Source: Pollenia angustigena
Lineage: Eukaryota > Arthropoda > Insecta > Diptera > Polleniidae
DNA: 64,000 nt
NCBI GenBank assembly: GCA_930367215.1
Contig: OV884059.1
Location: 76,789,393-76,853,392 of the forward strand
Direction of reading: 5' to 3'
The position numbers were made by a program, and so were the translations under genes. The notes beneath the pieces are model-generated. The model was not told where the DNA came from. It saw only the letters and a list, made by a program, of their open reading frames with translations, and made no database searches. Positions 53,493 to 64,000 of this stretch are shown here, in pieces; position 1 is the first letter of the stretch; the number at the start of each line of letters is the position of its first letter.

Positions 53493-55496
53493 GACACAAA
53501 AACTTACACTAGAGTTACTCTTCGTCGTTGTGACGAGAACACACCTCTGAATTTTAACTTTAAAAAAATGAGGATCCAGCGAACTTACTACATGCTTTTG
53601 GCATCAGCTAACTTTGTTGACAAAAAGGGCGTAATTTGAATACTAATAAAAATTATATGATAAAAAGTAAATGAGCTAAGTCGATTCGACGAAGATTAAC
53701 CGTGCAGGGTTAATAGTCTCGCTAAAATTGTAAAGGACATAGAGTTATATTTCCACTACTTATACTATTGCTGCCCCAACATTTTATAGCAATATTTGTA
53801 TTTCTAGCAAAAACTAAAATTTTAAGAACAAAAGAGCTATTAGAATTCATTTGCTAAAATTGGACGAATCTGTCTCAAGTTATAAAAGCAATCAATCTTT
53901 AAAAATCAAATTTCGCTAAAATCAGGATATTTCACTTTATTGTGAACAGAATCATCATTTCTCCATCGATTATCATAAAAGAAATCTTGTTTTATTTGGA
54001 ATATACGTAGTAAGAAAGAAATTTTATAAAAGTATTCATTTGTTTTTATTATTAATTTTTTATAAGTTTTTAAAAAATAAACATTTTCTTATTTTGCTAA
54101 AAAAAAATATTTTTCATCTTTGTGGATTGAATTATTCCGAAACCGTCGAGTATTAAAAAACAATAATATTAGCATGGCTTAAAGATAATTTTATTTTAGT
54201 TATTAGCCCCCGTATTAAAAAACGATTATTATATTTAACAAACGTTTATTAAGGAATATATTCATACAAAATTTGTTTTGTAAATGAATATATGCGTTAG
54301 TGCTTCTGGCATTAAAATTGGATACACCTTCCTAAGGTATGATAAAATCGTTGGGACAATCTCTTTAAAAACCCTAAATTTTAGACAAAATATATCCATG
54401 GAATTTTTAATTAAGACTGTTTTTGTAGTTAGGGGACCATAACACATAAAAAATATCCTAGTTTTATTTTTTTTAATTTTTCTTGTTGCATTGTGTTATT
54501 AAGCAAATTTTTTTTTTTTTTTTTGTTTTTCCATCAAGGGTGGGAGAGTTGAACGAATGTAGTTTTTTCATATTTTTTTCGTCTGTGTGCCGTATTTAAT
54601 TAGTTTCTAGAACAAGTATCAGTTTGTAGTTTTTTTTTTCATTTAACATGTTTTATTAAAAAAGAATAGTGAAAATATGTGAACAAAAGTTCGATTTTCT
54701 ATCCCTGATTTTCTTTTAGTGCTACTATAAAAATACAACCCTGATTAAAGGAAAAATCTTATCGCATAAAAAAATCTAAAAAAAAATGGTGAGACCCAAG
54801 GCGAATTCATACAAGGCGGTCTTATTTTGAAAACGTTTACAACATCGTAAAATATTTTATCGTTGTGTCAACACAACACTGTGTAAACAATTCAAACAAA
54901 TATTTAATTTTGTTTTTAATTTTAAATTGCTTGTTTGATTCCCTAGAACCACCAGAACGGCATACCATTTTGACGCAAGGCTAGTTATCAGCTGTTGCTG
55001 GCGTAGCAAGATAAGGTCACCTGGTGTAAATTCGCTTTGGTGAGACATATACGACTAAAATTTCTACACGTATTTTTTGACATTTCATGACAAATAGTTT
55101 TCACACTATTATACATTATTTTGTTTAAGACTTTGACATGTCGTAAAAAGCTGTAAATAAAGGTAAACTAAGGATTCATTCCGGAAAGCCCATTATTATA
55201 GATATTTTTTTTGGAATAACTATACATTTTTTGTACACAGCGTCGCCACTTGTAGTCCGATCATAACATATTGCATACCATAGAGCCTCTATGGCTTAAT
55301 TTTTGCCTTTCGTGACTTTTTAATCCGACATAAAATTGTGGGGGCTACTTATTCCGTTTTGGATCTTTCCCCTCCAATGTCCAATTTGTTTATAGGGGCA
55401 AGAAAGCTCTTCTTAAACTTTGTATGTCTAGCTTTAAATGTACTCACTTTTATGACACACCTCAATTTGGGCTCCTTTTGTCATTTTTGACATATG
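53493..55496. other. AT-rich DNA, no supported feature
   Basis: Contains T runs (for example about 54508-54525) and a GGCGAATTC-ACAAGGCGG motif near 54800. A 63-codon minus ORF (54857-55048) lacks any recognised family. Confidence 0.35.
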
Positions 55497-56149
55497 TACA
55501 TTAGGGTGTCCCAAAATTTTTTTTTTTGTCAGAGGCTCAAGCATAATTTGAAAGCTTATAGAGTCTTTTTAAATTTTTAGGAAGAGGTTTAGAGGTCGCG
55601 CAAATCAAGTCTTTGTTAAAAATCTGGTTTTTCGGCCTTTTTTCAAACTTGACTCATAACTTTGTCAATAACCACGTTCATTTAATTTTTTGACAGAATA
55701 TTCCTAAATAAAATTTTCCAAACTTTATTTCCATATGCAAAAACTTTAAGTTCCGGCAATATTTCTGTCCATAACGATTCCACATATTAAGTATTTTTGT
55801 AATTTTTTAAAAAATTCTGCAAAAAACGGGTTATTAATTTTAAAATTTTTATGAAAGGTATAAAAACTAGTGACGCAATTTTGAATACCGATACGTTCTA
55901 AGCAATTATTGAATGGAAATTTGTCCTACACTTTCTGAGTTACACTATTTTTATAGTTTGTACCTTAAAAATGGTGATACTTTTTTCGTTATAATTATTG
56001 TATATTTCCATAAATCTTTATAGTTGGGTTTTAACTGTCATTAACTTCTGACATTTTTTGATCTAAATCGTTACACGCAGTCATTTTCACTTTCTTTTTT
56101 ATGTCGTTGTTTTTGTCTGTTTTATCGTTACTACAATGGGATGTGTTCT

Positions 56150-56491
56150 GACGAAATTAGGGATCTGGTTCCCGAAACCCGTACGTTTGTTCGTAATACA
56201 CGTTTTTCCTCAAGAGCCCATCCTTATGTGGTCGATTGGCAGGTGAATCGTACAACGCATTACAGAGAGAATTCATTTTTTTTCCCGCACAGTTCGTATG
56301 TGGAATAACCTTCCTGCAGAAGTCTTCCCTCTCACTTACAACATGATTAAGTTCAAATCGAATGTTCACAAACACTACTCCCTCTATCCTCCTTCCCACA
56401 ACCTATTTTCCTAGTTCCAACACAATGCAATGCATTAGTAGGGGTCATCCCCTGAGTGCTGGTCCTAACAGTAAAAAAAAAAAAAAAAAAA
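56150..56491 (+). mobile_element. 5'-truncated LINE fragment with poly(A)
   Basis: The plus strand reads PETRTFVRNTRFSSRAHPYV, VDWQVNRTTHYRENSFF, one T-run frameshift at about 56280, then RTVRMWNNLPAEVFP and FKSNVHKHYSLYPPSHN to a stop near 56414. A short 3' UTR and an A run of about 19 follow at 56473-56491. This is the extreme C-terminus of a Jockey-superfamily RT protein. The left boundary is approximate. Confidence 0.75.
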
Positions 56492-57187
56492 ATGTCTGCT
56501 CCAGAAGCTATCAATCGGGTTCGCTGGATGATGAAAATTATCTATTCTTTGAAAATATGCATTTTCCGAAACCAGTTGCAATCTTATGTAGACAAATCAA
56601 GAGTTAATGCCTTGCTTGAATCTAGTTCATTTATTTTAAGAATATATATCAAATATTGGTACCTCTGCCAGTGCCCTCGATACGATCCTTTCAATGATCT
56701 GAGCCTATTAAAGGAATTTGATAGTTATACAATTATTAATAAAGCAGTTGCAAAAGCCTCGCTTAAAACTTTTCTAGGTCATCATTGGTACTTAACTCCG
56801 AAATTGGCTGCCTCAGCGTTTTTTGATGAACGTATCGACACCAAAACATTGCACTTAATGGCATAAAAACTTGCAAATACTCCATGCAGCGATTATGAAG
56901 TAGAAAATGTAACTTTAACAGAAGAAAACTTTAGAAATAAAGAAATTTAACAATTCATTTCAAAAACCAATATAACTTTTTTGGAAGCTTGCAATATTTC
57001 AATCGATTTTTTAAAAATAGATCCAGAGAATTGGAGAGCCAACAAGTCATTTCAAGAGGTAAAGAAAAAAATTCAACAATTACAAGTGGTAAATGATGTG
57101 GCAGAACGAGGTGTGGCTTTGGCTTATACTTATATTAATGTCACAACTTCTGAAACTGATTACCAGAATTTATTGCAAGGTATTTAA
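56492..57187 (+). pseudogene. Uncharacterised transposon protein, C-terminal half
   Basis: One frame with two stops (about 56864 and 56950). Order: RVRWMMKIIYSLKICIFR, FILRIYIKYWYLCQCPRYDP, FLGHHWYLTPKLAASAFFDE, SIDFLKIDPENWRANKSF, VVNDVAERGVALAY and a tail. The WYL--L-ASAFFD and VVNDVAERGVAL blocks are hallmarks of a widespread, uncharacterised insect transposon-encoded protein. The domain function is unknown to me. The relic at 40530 looks like the N-terminal part of the same kind of protein. Confidence 0.65.
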
Positions 57188-57261
57188 CTACATCGCAAGA
57201 ACCTCAATAAATGATTTTTCACAGAGCAAAAGAAAAGTTTTTGTTTTTGTTGATTGGGTAA

Positions 57262-58065
57262 GGCCGAGGCCACGCAATGAGCGGCTAAGCGTCAAGCGTC
57301 AAGCGGCTGAGCGACGAGCGTCAAAGCGTCAAGTTTGAGCGGCAAGTGGCTTATTACTGAGCGTCACTTCTGAGCGGTTAGTTGTTAAAATGCCATTGTA
57401 AATAGTGGCTTGTTCAATGTTATTACGCGAAAATCGTATTCTTAAAAATGTAATGCTTTTTTTAAGAAAAAAAAATTGCAGCCTGTTCGTCGATTTCGAG
57501 CGAAGACTTCGAGGGCTTAACTTACATTTAAAACAAAAACAAATTATAAACAAGTAAGAAAGTATAGTCGGTCAAGCCCGATCATATGGCGCACTACAAC
57601 ACAGTATTAATAAACACATCATGCTAATGTGTCCATATTTATCAAGCAAGGGGAATTAAATCATTTATATACAAATCTACCCAATACAATACTGCCGTAT
57701 GTCTGTGAAATGCTTTAATTTGCTGTTGCTAACAGTTAACACCAAATTGACAAAACAAAAAAAAAATAATTTCTCGGTAATATTTTTATAATTTGATAAT
57801 CTGTCTTGCCATAATTCGGTCGGCTTTGTACGGATGAAATCATAAGCTCCATTTTAACTTTTGCCATGTTTATTTTTTGACGCTCAGAAAACAACTAAAA
57901 ATTATAACAAGTTTTATTCCTGAGCGACGCCGCTTAGCCGCTCAAAAATTTCGCTCGCATGCCGCTCATTTCGTGGCCACTGTAATAGTATTTCATATGT
58001 TTTAATTTTTTGACGCTCATCGCTCAGCCGCTTGACGCTTAGCCGCTCATTGCGTGGCCTCGGCC
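57262..58065. mobile_element. Fold-back/Harbinger-like element, TAA TSD
   Basis: GGCCGAGGCCACGCAATGAG and inner GCGGCTAAGCGTCAAGCGG are mirrored exactly at 58005-58065. TAA flanks both ends (57259-57261 and 58066-58068). The arms are made of short GAGCGGCTAAGCG/GTCAAGCG repeats. A second inverse GCTCATTTCGTGGCCAC end near 57965 suggests internal rearrangement. The interior includes a piece of the dispersed repeat. Confidence 0.8.
57551..57650 (-). repeat. Dispersed repeat, 3'-end fragment (copy 3)
   Basis: CAAGTAAGAAAGTATAGTCGG then TCAAGCCCGATCATATGG and CAGTATTAATAAACACATCATG is the reverse complement of the end of the copy at 48262-48885. Confidence 0.75.
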
Positions 58066-58597
58066 TAAGATTGGTGAACTGGCAAACAGCTTATAATAAC
58101 ATATACTGGGTATAAAGATAAAAACGGGTATAGCTCAGGAACGGTAAGAACAAATTTAAAAATTGTTTATTCATATTAATTAGAATTAATTTGTCTTTCA
58201 AACTGCATCAGTAGTTTTTTTCGTTTTTATTTACACTTAAAAAGTTGTAAAGCGTTATTACAAAATTTTTTAAAAAATTACGAAAAATTGTAATTAAGGG
58301 TATCTAAATGAGTACACTCATCACCAAAACCTATCATTTTTTCACACAGGAATAAAGCTTGGATACGTTTCTTTAAAACTGTTTCCACAGGAGTGAAGAA
58401 ACTCGTGGTATTAACCAAGTTATGAGTAAAGTTATAAAAAAGACCGAACACTCCGTTTTTTTATGAAAACTCGATTTGCGCGACCCCTAAACCTATTCCG
58501 AAAGTTCTTAAAAAAAAAATCAAAGCTTTTAAATTTTAATTGAGCACCTATAACAATCAGAAAGAAAAAATTTTTTGGGACACCCTAATGTACATGT

Positions 58598-59812
58598 TAC
58601 ATTTAACCAGGACGAACCTAATACAAAACAAAAAATTGTGCACCAGTAACGCCCTAGAAAGTATATTAATAAAATTTCTAGAAGTCCAATTTTTTTTTGT
58701 TTGCCACGCCCCAAATACATCTCTTTTTGTTTTTTATATATACCCCCGTCTTCAGCATATGGAATTCTTTCACAATAATTGGAATTAGTAGAAAAATTCA
58801 GTAAAAGATTTTTTACTGAATTTACGAAAAGAAATCATTAAAATTTGCCAGATCTTGCTCTCAAATTTTTGAAACTTAGTGTATAAATCAAAAATATCCC
58901 ATTTATTGAGCACTTAAAAAAAATATTTAAAATATTTCCACAATATTTATCAAAACAAAAATTATTTAATAGGGTACTTAAATACCTGAAGTTGATGGTT
59001 CCCTTTTAATATTTTTACTTTTGGAAGACGAAATACAAAATAATATCACTTGAAATAGCTCAATTTTAAATTTAAATCACGGTATGCAAAATTTGTCAAA
59101 ATTATTTGAATTAGACCGCTTACTGCCAAAGCAGTAATTTAGGCAGTTAGTGATGTACAATTTTATGTTCTTTCACACGATACCAAACATGACTGTGAAG
59201 ACTTAAGTTCATCCTTTAAAATAATCCTTTTCACTTTCAGTCGATTTCAAACATCTGTGCGTCAGTTGCAATACAACACGCTTTTTTCAATCTTTTTTCT
59301 TTTTTATCTGTCTTAAAATGCACTAAAGTGTTATCAATGCGTACACGATAAGCAAACTGTGCATAGTTTAAACTTTAAAGTGCTGATACATTTTTGACTT
59401 TGACTGCAAAGTATATGATGCTTTGGAACCCAGCCATAATGATGTTGTGCTAAAATTTGTTTTATATGAACAGAAATACACCCTTAACGTTAATACAAAT
59501 ATATATTGCAAAGAAATTTGATCCGATTTGGTTCAATAGGACTCAAAAGTACACTACCAACTTATATGATGATCGGTCCATAAGTAACCATAAGTCCCAT
59601 AAAAAGACTATTCTCGAAAAACACTTTTTTTTCATATGACTAGAATTGTGATGCCAGATTATACGAAGATTGGTTCATAAAACCCACTTCCTCGAATTTT
59701 TATTCCTTAGTAGAGGGTATCAAATATTTGGCCCAGCTTAATTCAGCACTCATAATTCATCAGGTGTTGCTTATATCAATAAAATATATTTGAAAATATT
59801 CGTTGATTGTTA
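58598..59812. other. AT-rich DNA, nothing recognised
   Basis: Short ORFs without motifs. No repeat pair was noted. Confidence 0.35.
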
Positions 59813-60115
59813 GTTCTAAAGCCAGCTTTCGATTTTCTCGAAGATTTACCGGGAATCAAGTCGCAAAATCTGTGTAACCGAATTTTTGTTAAACGATTTA
59901 ATGCTTTATTGCAAAAAGAAAATTTTGACAAAACTCTGATAAAATATGTAAAAAAAATTGTTTTCAAGCAAACATCGTTAAAAACTTACCCTGATTATAA
60001 TGAATTTGATAATGACGAATCAAATAAAAATTTTGATTATCTCAACACACACACGCATACCCATACACAAAACAAACCACCCACTATTGCAAATAGGATA
60101 AGAAAAACCGCATAA
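59813..60115 (+). CDS. Possible terminal exon of an unknown gene
   Basis: An open frame of about 100 codons with no ATG at its left edge is preceded by TTGATTGTTAG, an acceptable 3' splice site. The peptide is well mixed in composition: KPAFDFLEDLPGIKSQNLCN, FNALLQKENFDKTLIKYVKK and DYNEFDNDESNKNFDYL, then a His-Thr repeat from a CA microsatellite and a stop at 60113-60115. AATAAA follows at about 60177. It looks more protein-like than other ORFs here, but I recognise no family. A transposon relic or chance ORF is also possible. Confidence 0.35.
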   Translation, partial: VLKPAFDFLEDLPGIKSQNLCNRIFVKRFNALLQKENFDKTLIKYVKKIVFKQTSLKTYPDYNEFDNDESNKNFDYLNTHTHTHTQNKPPTIANRIRKTA

Positions 60116-61762
60116 CCAACCAAAAATCAATACAGAGACAGTAAGTAACACACAAATAAACAAAGGAATAATACATAAATAAAAGCTTCATTTCTCTTTT
60201 GAAGGATTCTCTCTATTTTTTTATTTAAAAATAATTCAAATAGCAGGTTATCATTTGTTCATAAAAAATTACACAAAAAAAAAAAAATTATAAATTGCTA
60301 CGCACGAGGGGGAAGTTGGAGGTAGAAGTTGGGTGGATGGATTTTTGTTTGTTTAAATTCCTCAATGGACTTGTGGCTGGATTTAGAGAATGTTGGTAGA
60401 ATAAGTGCTGAAGTATTACTTTGACGTAACGATTTATCATTTTAATTTGCACAAAGATAAAGCCAACTTAAAATAACAACATCTACACAGATAAGTCCTG
60501 CAACAGGAAGAGCAATACGCAATAGTTAGTGGCTGTAGAATGAGGCACGAAGCGTAAGTCAAATGTATGTATCTCCAGGGATTTAGAACAATATAAATGA
60601 TTTTCTTTCATTCTTTTGTATTTGAAACGAATTGTGAGCTGAAGCAAAAAAACGCAGAAAATATTTGTTTTTGAAGTGTTGGCAAACCAAAAGATAATAA
60701 AAGAAAAAAAGAATTTTTTAAATAAAAGAAGCATTAGTATCGGTATATGGACGATAAATAATGCACGTGAGACAATACGTCAAAGAGAGTAAGTTTTTAT
60801 TTCTTCTTTCATGATTTCTAAAGTTATACCGTTAGAAAGAACCAAGAAATAGAAAGCGAAGTTCGTAAATTGTTGTGTTCTAAAATATATTTTTGTGTCT
60901 GTTTAGTACACCCAGGTAGAAATAAGAGTGCATAATCCGACAAGATTATATACTTGCCCCTTGCTTAGGAACTGAAGCAATCTTACTTTCGCTGCTTTTG
61001 AAAATTGCAAACAACTGTTAAGTACATGTAGAGAAAAACATGGTTGAAGTATGGTTAATTAAAACATATTATGATCCCATTAATTTCAACCAACAAACTA
61101 TTGCTTTTTTCACGATTGATAACAAATGGGAACAATGTTTTTGTTGATTAAGAACGGAATGTTGTTTTTTAAGTTTATTTTGGACGCGGAATACAAATCT
61201 ACACTTGGTTTTTTCTATTTGCTTGATTTTTCGCGATATACCGTTATGTCCAAAATTAAGGCACTTACGCTACATATACTGGAATAACTCGAAAACTGTT
61301 CACCATATTCAGAAAAAAAATTCAAAATTCGTCAACAACATTATCTTTAAGCCGTGCTTACATTGGCTTACAATTTGCCCAGTAGTTTCAAACTTTTGTT
61401 AAAGTTTTGAAAAAAAAGAACAATTTAAGAAAAAAAGATGACATTTTTGTTTATTAAAAATTCATTTTAATAATAAAAATGCGACAATAATCACAGCTAA
61501 AAATATTAAGTTAAACATATTTCGAATGAAATAAGCTTTATTTCATTACAGTCGGTACTCAACTTTTGATTTTGTTCACTGAGAAAACTGAATTGATAAA
61601 AAGCGCGATTTTCATACTTATATAAAAATTTTTTAATATGTGGGTATTTGCTGCTGTTCTGTTTGTGGACGTTTTTACCATCACTTAAAAATGTGATACC
61701 TTCACTAAATTGTGAATAAAAGCGAAACGCTTTGATCGGTTTTGATGATAATTTTAATCATC
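60116..61762. other. AT-rich DNA, no supported feature
   Basis: An A run lies near 60275-60287. GAGAAAAACATGGTT-type sequence (about 61030) resembles motifs at 6285 and 43780 but no element could be bounded. Confidence 0.35.
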
Positions 61763-61764
61763 TA

Positions 61765-62478
61765 CACACAGAAAAAAAGGGCGAACTGTTGATTGAGAAT
61801 CATGGTAAATTTCTGCAAAAGTATGCCCTTTATTTAAATTTATCATTCGTTCATAATAATTAAAAATTAAAAATATTAAAATAACCTTAAATCACGTCTC
61901 TTTAATATTATTCACTGTTAAAATAACATTGTTCAATATTGAATCCATGAAAACCTGTTTTATATTAAAATCAAAAGTTTATCTTGTTAAATTACCATGC
62001 ATACATACGAAAGTATGTACATTTTTTTATTTTCATGTTTAAAATATGTTATAAAAAGAAGACAATTCCCGTATACTTTTAATTAAAATTATTAAGTTAA
62101 ATAGTACATCAAATTTTCAAAGTAGAATTATGACGAAAACGATATCGGGTCATTCTGCTGATGCTTCTGTTAACAAAGGAGATACAAAATAAGTGAAACA
62201 ATTTGATTCTACATGAAATTCACGTCGTTTCAACTTGAAATAACTTTCATTCAACGTGATTCGGATTGTTATTTCAATTTAAATGACATTTTGCTCTTAC
62301 TTTACTGCAATGTTAAATTAACATGAATTATAGTTATTTTAAAAGAAAAAAATGTTGTTCGCAAGTTATTGTAAAGTCATGTTAGATTAACATAAAACAA
62401 CAATGAAGCAAAATCACCACGGAAATATGTAAAATCAACCTTGTTTTGAACGAATGTACATTGATTTTTTTCTGTGTG
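61765..62478 (+). mobile_element. TA-flanked MITE, family A copy 2
   Basis: Starts CACACAGAAAAAAAGG and ends ATTTTTTTCTGTGTG with TA outside (61763-61764 and 62479-62480). It aligns in reverse with 10013-10855 over most of its length, being 129 bp shorter. Non-coding. Confidence 0.8.
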
Positions 62479-62480
62479 TA

Positions 62481-63085
62481 TATAAATTATATTAAAATTT
62501 ATCCATATTTGGCCACTACTCCCATAAAAATACTACTACCGAAATTATCTTTTAATGAGCTAACTCCTTTAAAATAAAGGTATTGATATAACATTTGTCA
62601 ACGATTACTCTTGTAACATTTGGCAAAATTTTGTGCTGGTTACGGGTTCCCCTCCCAAATCAGCTTAAAAAATCTCTTTTAAATGTTGATCGTTTGAAAA
62701 TATTCGGCACAATGAACTATTATGTGAATCTTAAACTCATAACATAATTTGTTTTGCCTCGTCCATGATTGCCAATGGGTCCGGAAGTGAGAACACTCTA
62801 GAAAGTTTGTTTTTAACTACTGTGGTGTAGGCTATCAAATAGTCGGGCTAGATCGCCTTTAATTCCTTACATGTTTTAAATGTTGTTCTTTGTTCTTAAC
62901 ATATATGTAAATATAATACAACGACGATCAATAAGCTCGTAACTTTTTAAATAGAACAAAAGTTTTTGTAGAAAAACTCAATTTATTTTTCAACGTATTC
63001 TTTTTGAGCTCGTCTTAACTTTTCTTAAATTGATTTATCCCATCCGAAATATCCATCAAAACATTTTTTGAGAATCTATAATTTT
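62481..63085. other. AT-rich DNA with a dispersed-repeat scrap
   Basis: At 62815-62880, ACTGTGGTGTAGGCTATCAA, GTCGGGCTAGATCG and TTCCTTACATG match the end of the dispersed repeat at 48.3-48.9 kb in degraded form. Nothing else was recognised. Confidence 0.5.
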
Positions 63086-63327
63086 GGGGCCTAATTCTGG
63101 CAGTCGTAATCGAGTACTTTCTCGATTCGAAAGAAAATTAATATCTAATTATTTCAGTCAATACTGAACGAAACCGAGTTATTTTTTCAGTGTTGTATAG
63201 CATTAATTTGAATTTCACAATACTGAAAAAGATGTTTCGATTTATTCAGCATCGACTGAAAGAATTAGAAATAAAATTGCCTTCGAATCAGGAAAGCACT
63301 CGATCACAACTGCCAGAATTTGGCCCC
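63086..63327. repeat. Inverted-repeat MITE-like element
   Basis: GGGGCCTAATTCTGGCAGT then ATCGAGT-CTTTC-GATTCGAA is mirrored at 63265-63327 (TTCGAATC, GAAAGCACTCGAT, ACTGCCAGAATTTGGCCCC). The ORF at 63190-63444 runs through this arm and is not considered a gene. Confidence 0.75.
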
Positions 63328-64000
63328 AGTTCTTGTAAGAAAAAAAGCACAGATTCTTGTAAGATTTTAATGGGCAGTCTTATTGATAAGTGTTATCTAC
63401 TGCATCTGCTTTTGTTAAGGTTTCGATTGACTGCTGTGGAATGACTATATGGGTATATTGACCTTCAAGATAATATTCTCTTTAGTTCAAGGATACTTTT
63501 ATCCTAAATTACTGCTTAAGATCCGGTTGTTTTTGTTTGATTGGACTGGCAATTAACCTGGCGATTCAAACTTTGACAAAAAGGATATAATGCAAAGTTT
63601 CAGTTTTATCTTTGCTTTACCAAATTCAAAATTATGCAAGTAAGGACTCTAGTTACTTCAAATTTTTTTTTGAAATCTACACAAAATTAGTAAATTAGGA
63701 AATTAATTAAGCAAATAAAGTATTCAGCTACGTGATAGAAAACAATCGATTTCCAAAATGCCATTTTCAAAAAGGTGTGATGAGTTTCAAGGTTTGAAAT
63801 TTATTTCTGTGCCCATATTCTGTAACTTTAGTGAGAGCTTCTTGCATCGAAAAGATGTGAAACAAAATATTCCATCGTTTCTCGAAAAGTGAGAAAAATG
63901 TGTGTCTGTAACTCATGTCGAAAACTATCAAAAGCGATTACGTCGTTACGTTATAAATGTCATAATATTGCACTCGAAGCCGATGTGACATTGCAGACGT
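63328..64000. other. AT-rich right flank, nothing recognised
   Basis: No coding motif, repeat pair or terminal signature was identified up to the window edge. Confidence 0.35.

Larger units (their letters stand above)
55497..58597 (+). mobile_element. TIR transposon with long inverted ends, invaded
   Basis: Tips ATGTACATTAGGGTGTCCC at both ends in inverse orientation. Imperfect inverted homology extends at least 170 bp inward (TTTAG-GGTCGCGCAAATC-AGT, ACTCATAACTT). It encodes the C-terminal half of an uncharacterised transposon protein. Later arrivals are a LINE fragment (56150-56491) and a TAA-flanked fold-back element (57262-58065). A GTAC overlap at the tips makes the target duplication ambiguous. 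Confidence 0.75.

Noticed and set aside
60040..60080. His-Thr repeat as a functional domain
   Set aside because: Encoded by a CA microsatellite; more likely low-complexity drift at the end of the candidate exon.
63190..63444. 84-codon ORF starting MLYSINLNFT
   Set aside because: About half of it lies in one arm of the inverted-repeat MITE at 63086-63327; no family motif.

Overview
The window is AT-rich nuclear DNA from an insect, most likely a higher fly. It contains a LINE with a DUF4780-type ORF1, DD41D mariner, hAT, Transib and piggyBac relics, tRNA-derived SINEs, MITEs and fold-back elements. The exact taxon is an inference; a calyptrate fly fits best. No complete host gene is visible. 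Almost all recognisable content is mobile DNA in nested layers, as in intergenic or heterochromatic DNA or a very large intron. One possible host coding exon lies near 59.8-60.1 kb.

Layout, left to right. 0.3-3.5 kb: a DD41D mariner relic is split by a hAT element, which carries a dispersed repeat, which in turn carries a Harbinger-like MITE. 4.1-15.4 kb: two hAT-like termini about 11 kb apart bracket many MITEs (TTA/TAA or TA duplications), tandem repeats and palindromes. 15.6-18.9 kb: a Jockey-like LINE relic is split by a hAT and a SINE, followed by a second LINE tail ending in a TCAA microsatellite. 20.2-30.5 kb: a LINE of about 5.4 kb (minus strand, A tail, 8-bp target duplication, coding frames broken) sits in a degenerate repeat array. 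A near-identical 2.15-kb tandem duplication follows, which copied the LINE 5' end together with the 5' half of a DD41D mariner. The right-hand mariner copy keeps both termini.

33.4-37.2 kb: a second deep nest, hAT > TA-flanked element > hAT > MITE. 38.4-41.8 kb: a LINE tail, then an inverted-repeat element carrying the N-terminal half of an uncharacterised transposon protein. 42.4-47.7 kb: two nested fold-back elements whose termini are arrays of a short ATCGCCC-type repeat. Each has its own 9-bp target duplication, and the pair has trapped palindromes, a SINE and a tRNA-like tandem repeat. 48-53.5 kb: a short poly(A) retroposon, a second copy of the dispersed repeat, a Transib relic with a 5-bp duplication, and a piggyBac C-terminal relic. 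55.5-58.6 kb: an inverted-repeat transposon with the C-terminal half of the same uncharacterised protein family, itself invaded by a LINE fragment and a fold-back element. The remainder is AT-rich DNA with a few MITEs.

The parts do not form a pathway. Their interest lies in relative age: target duplications and split coding relics let the order of insertion be read directly. All boundaries and motifs were found by eye. Family names rest on motifs, termini and target duplications, and no database search was possible.
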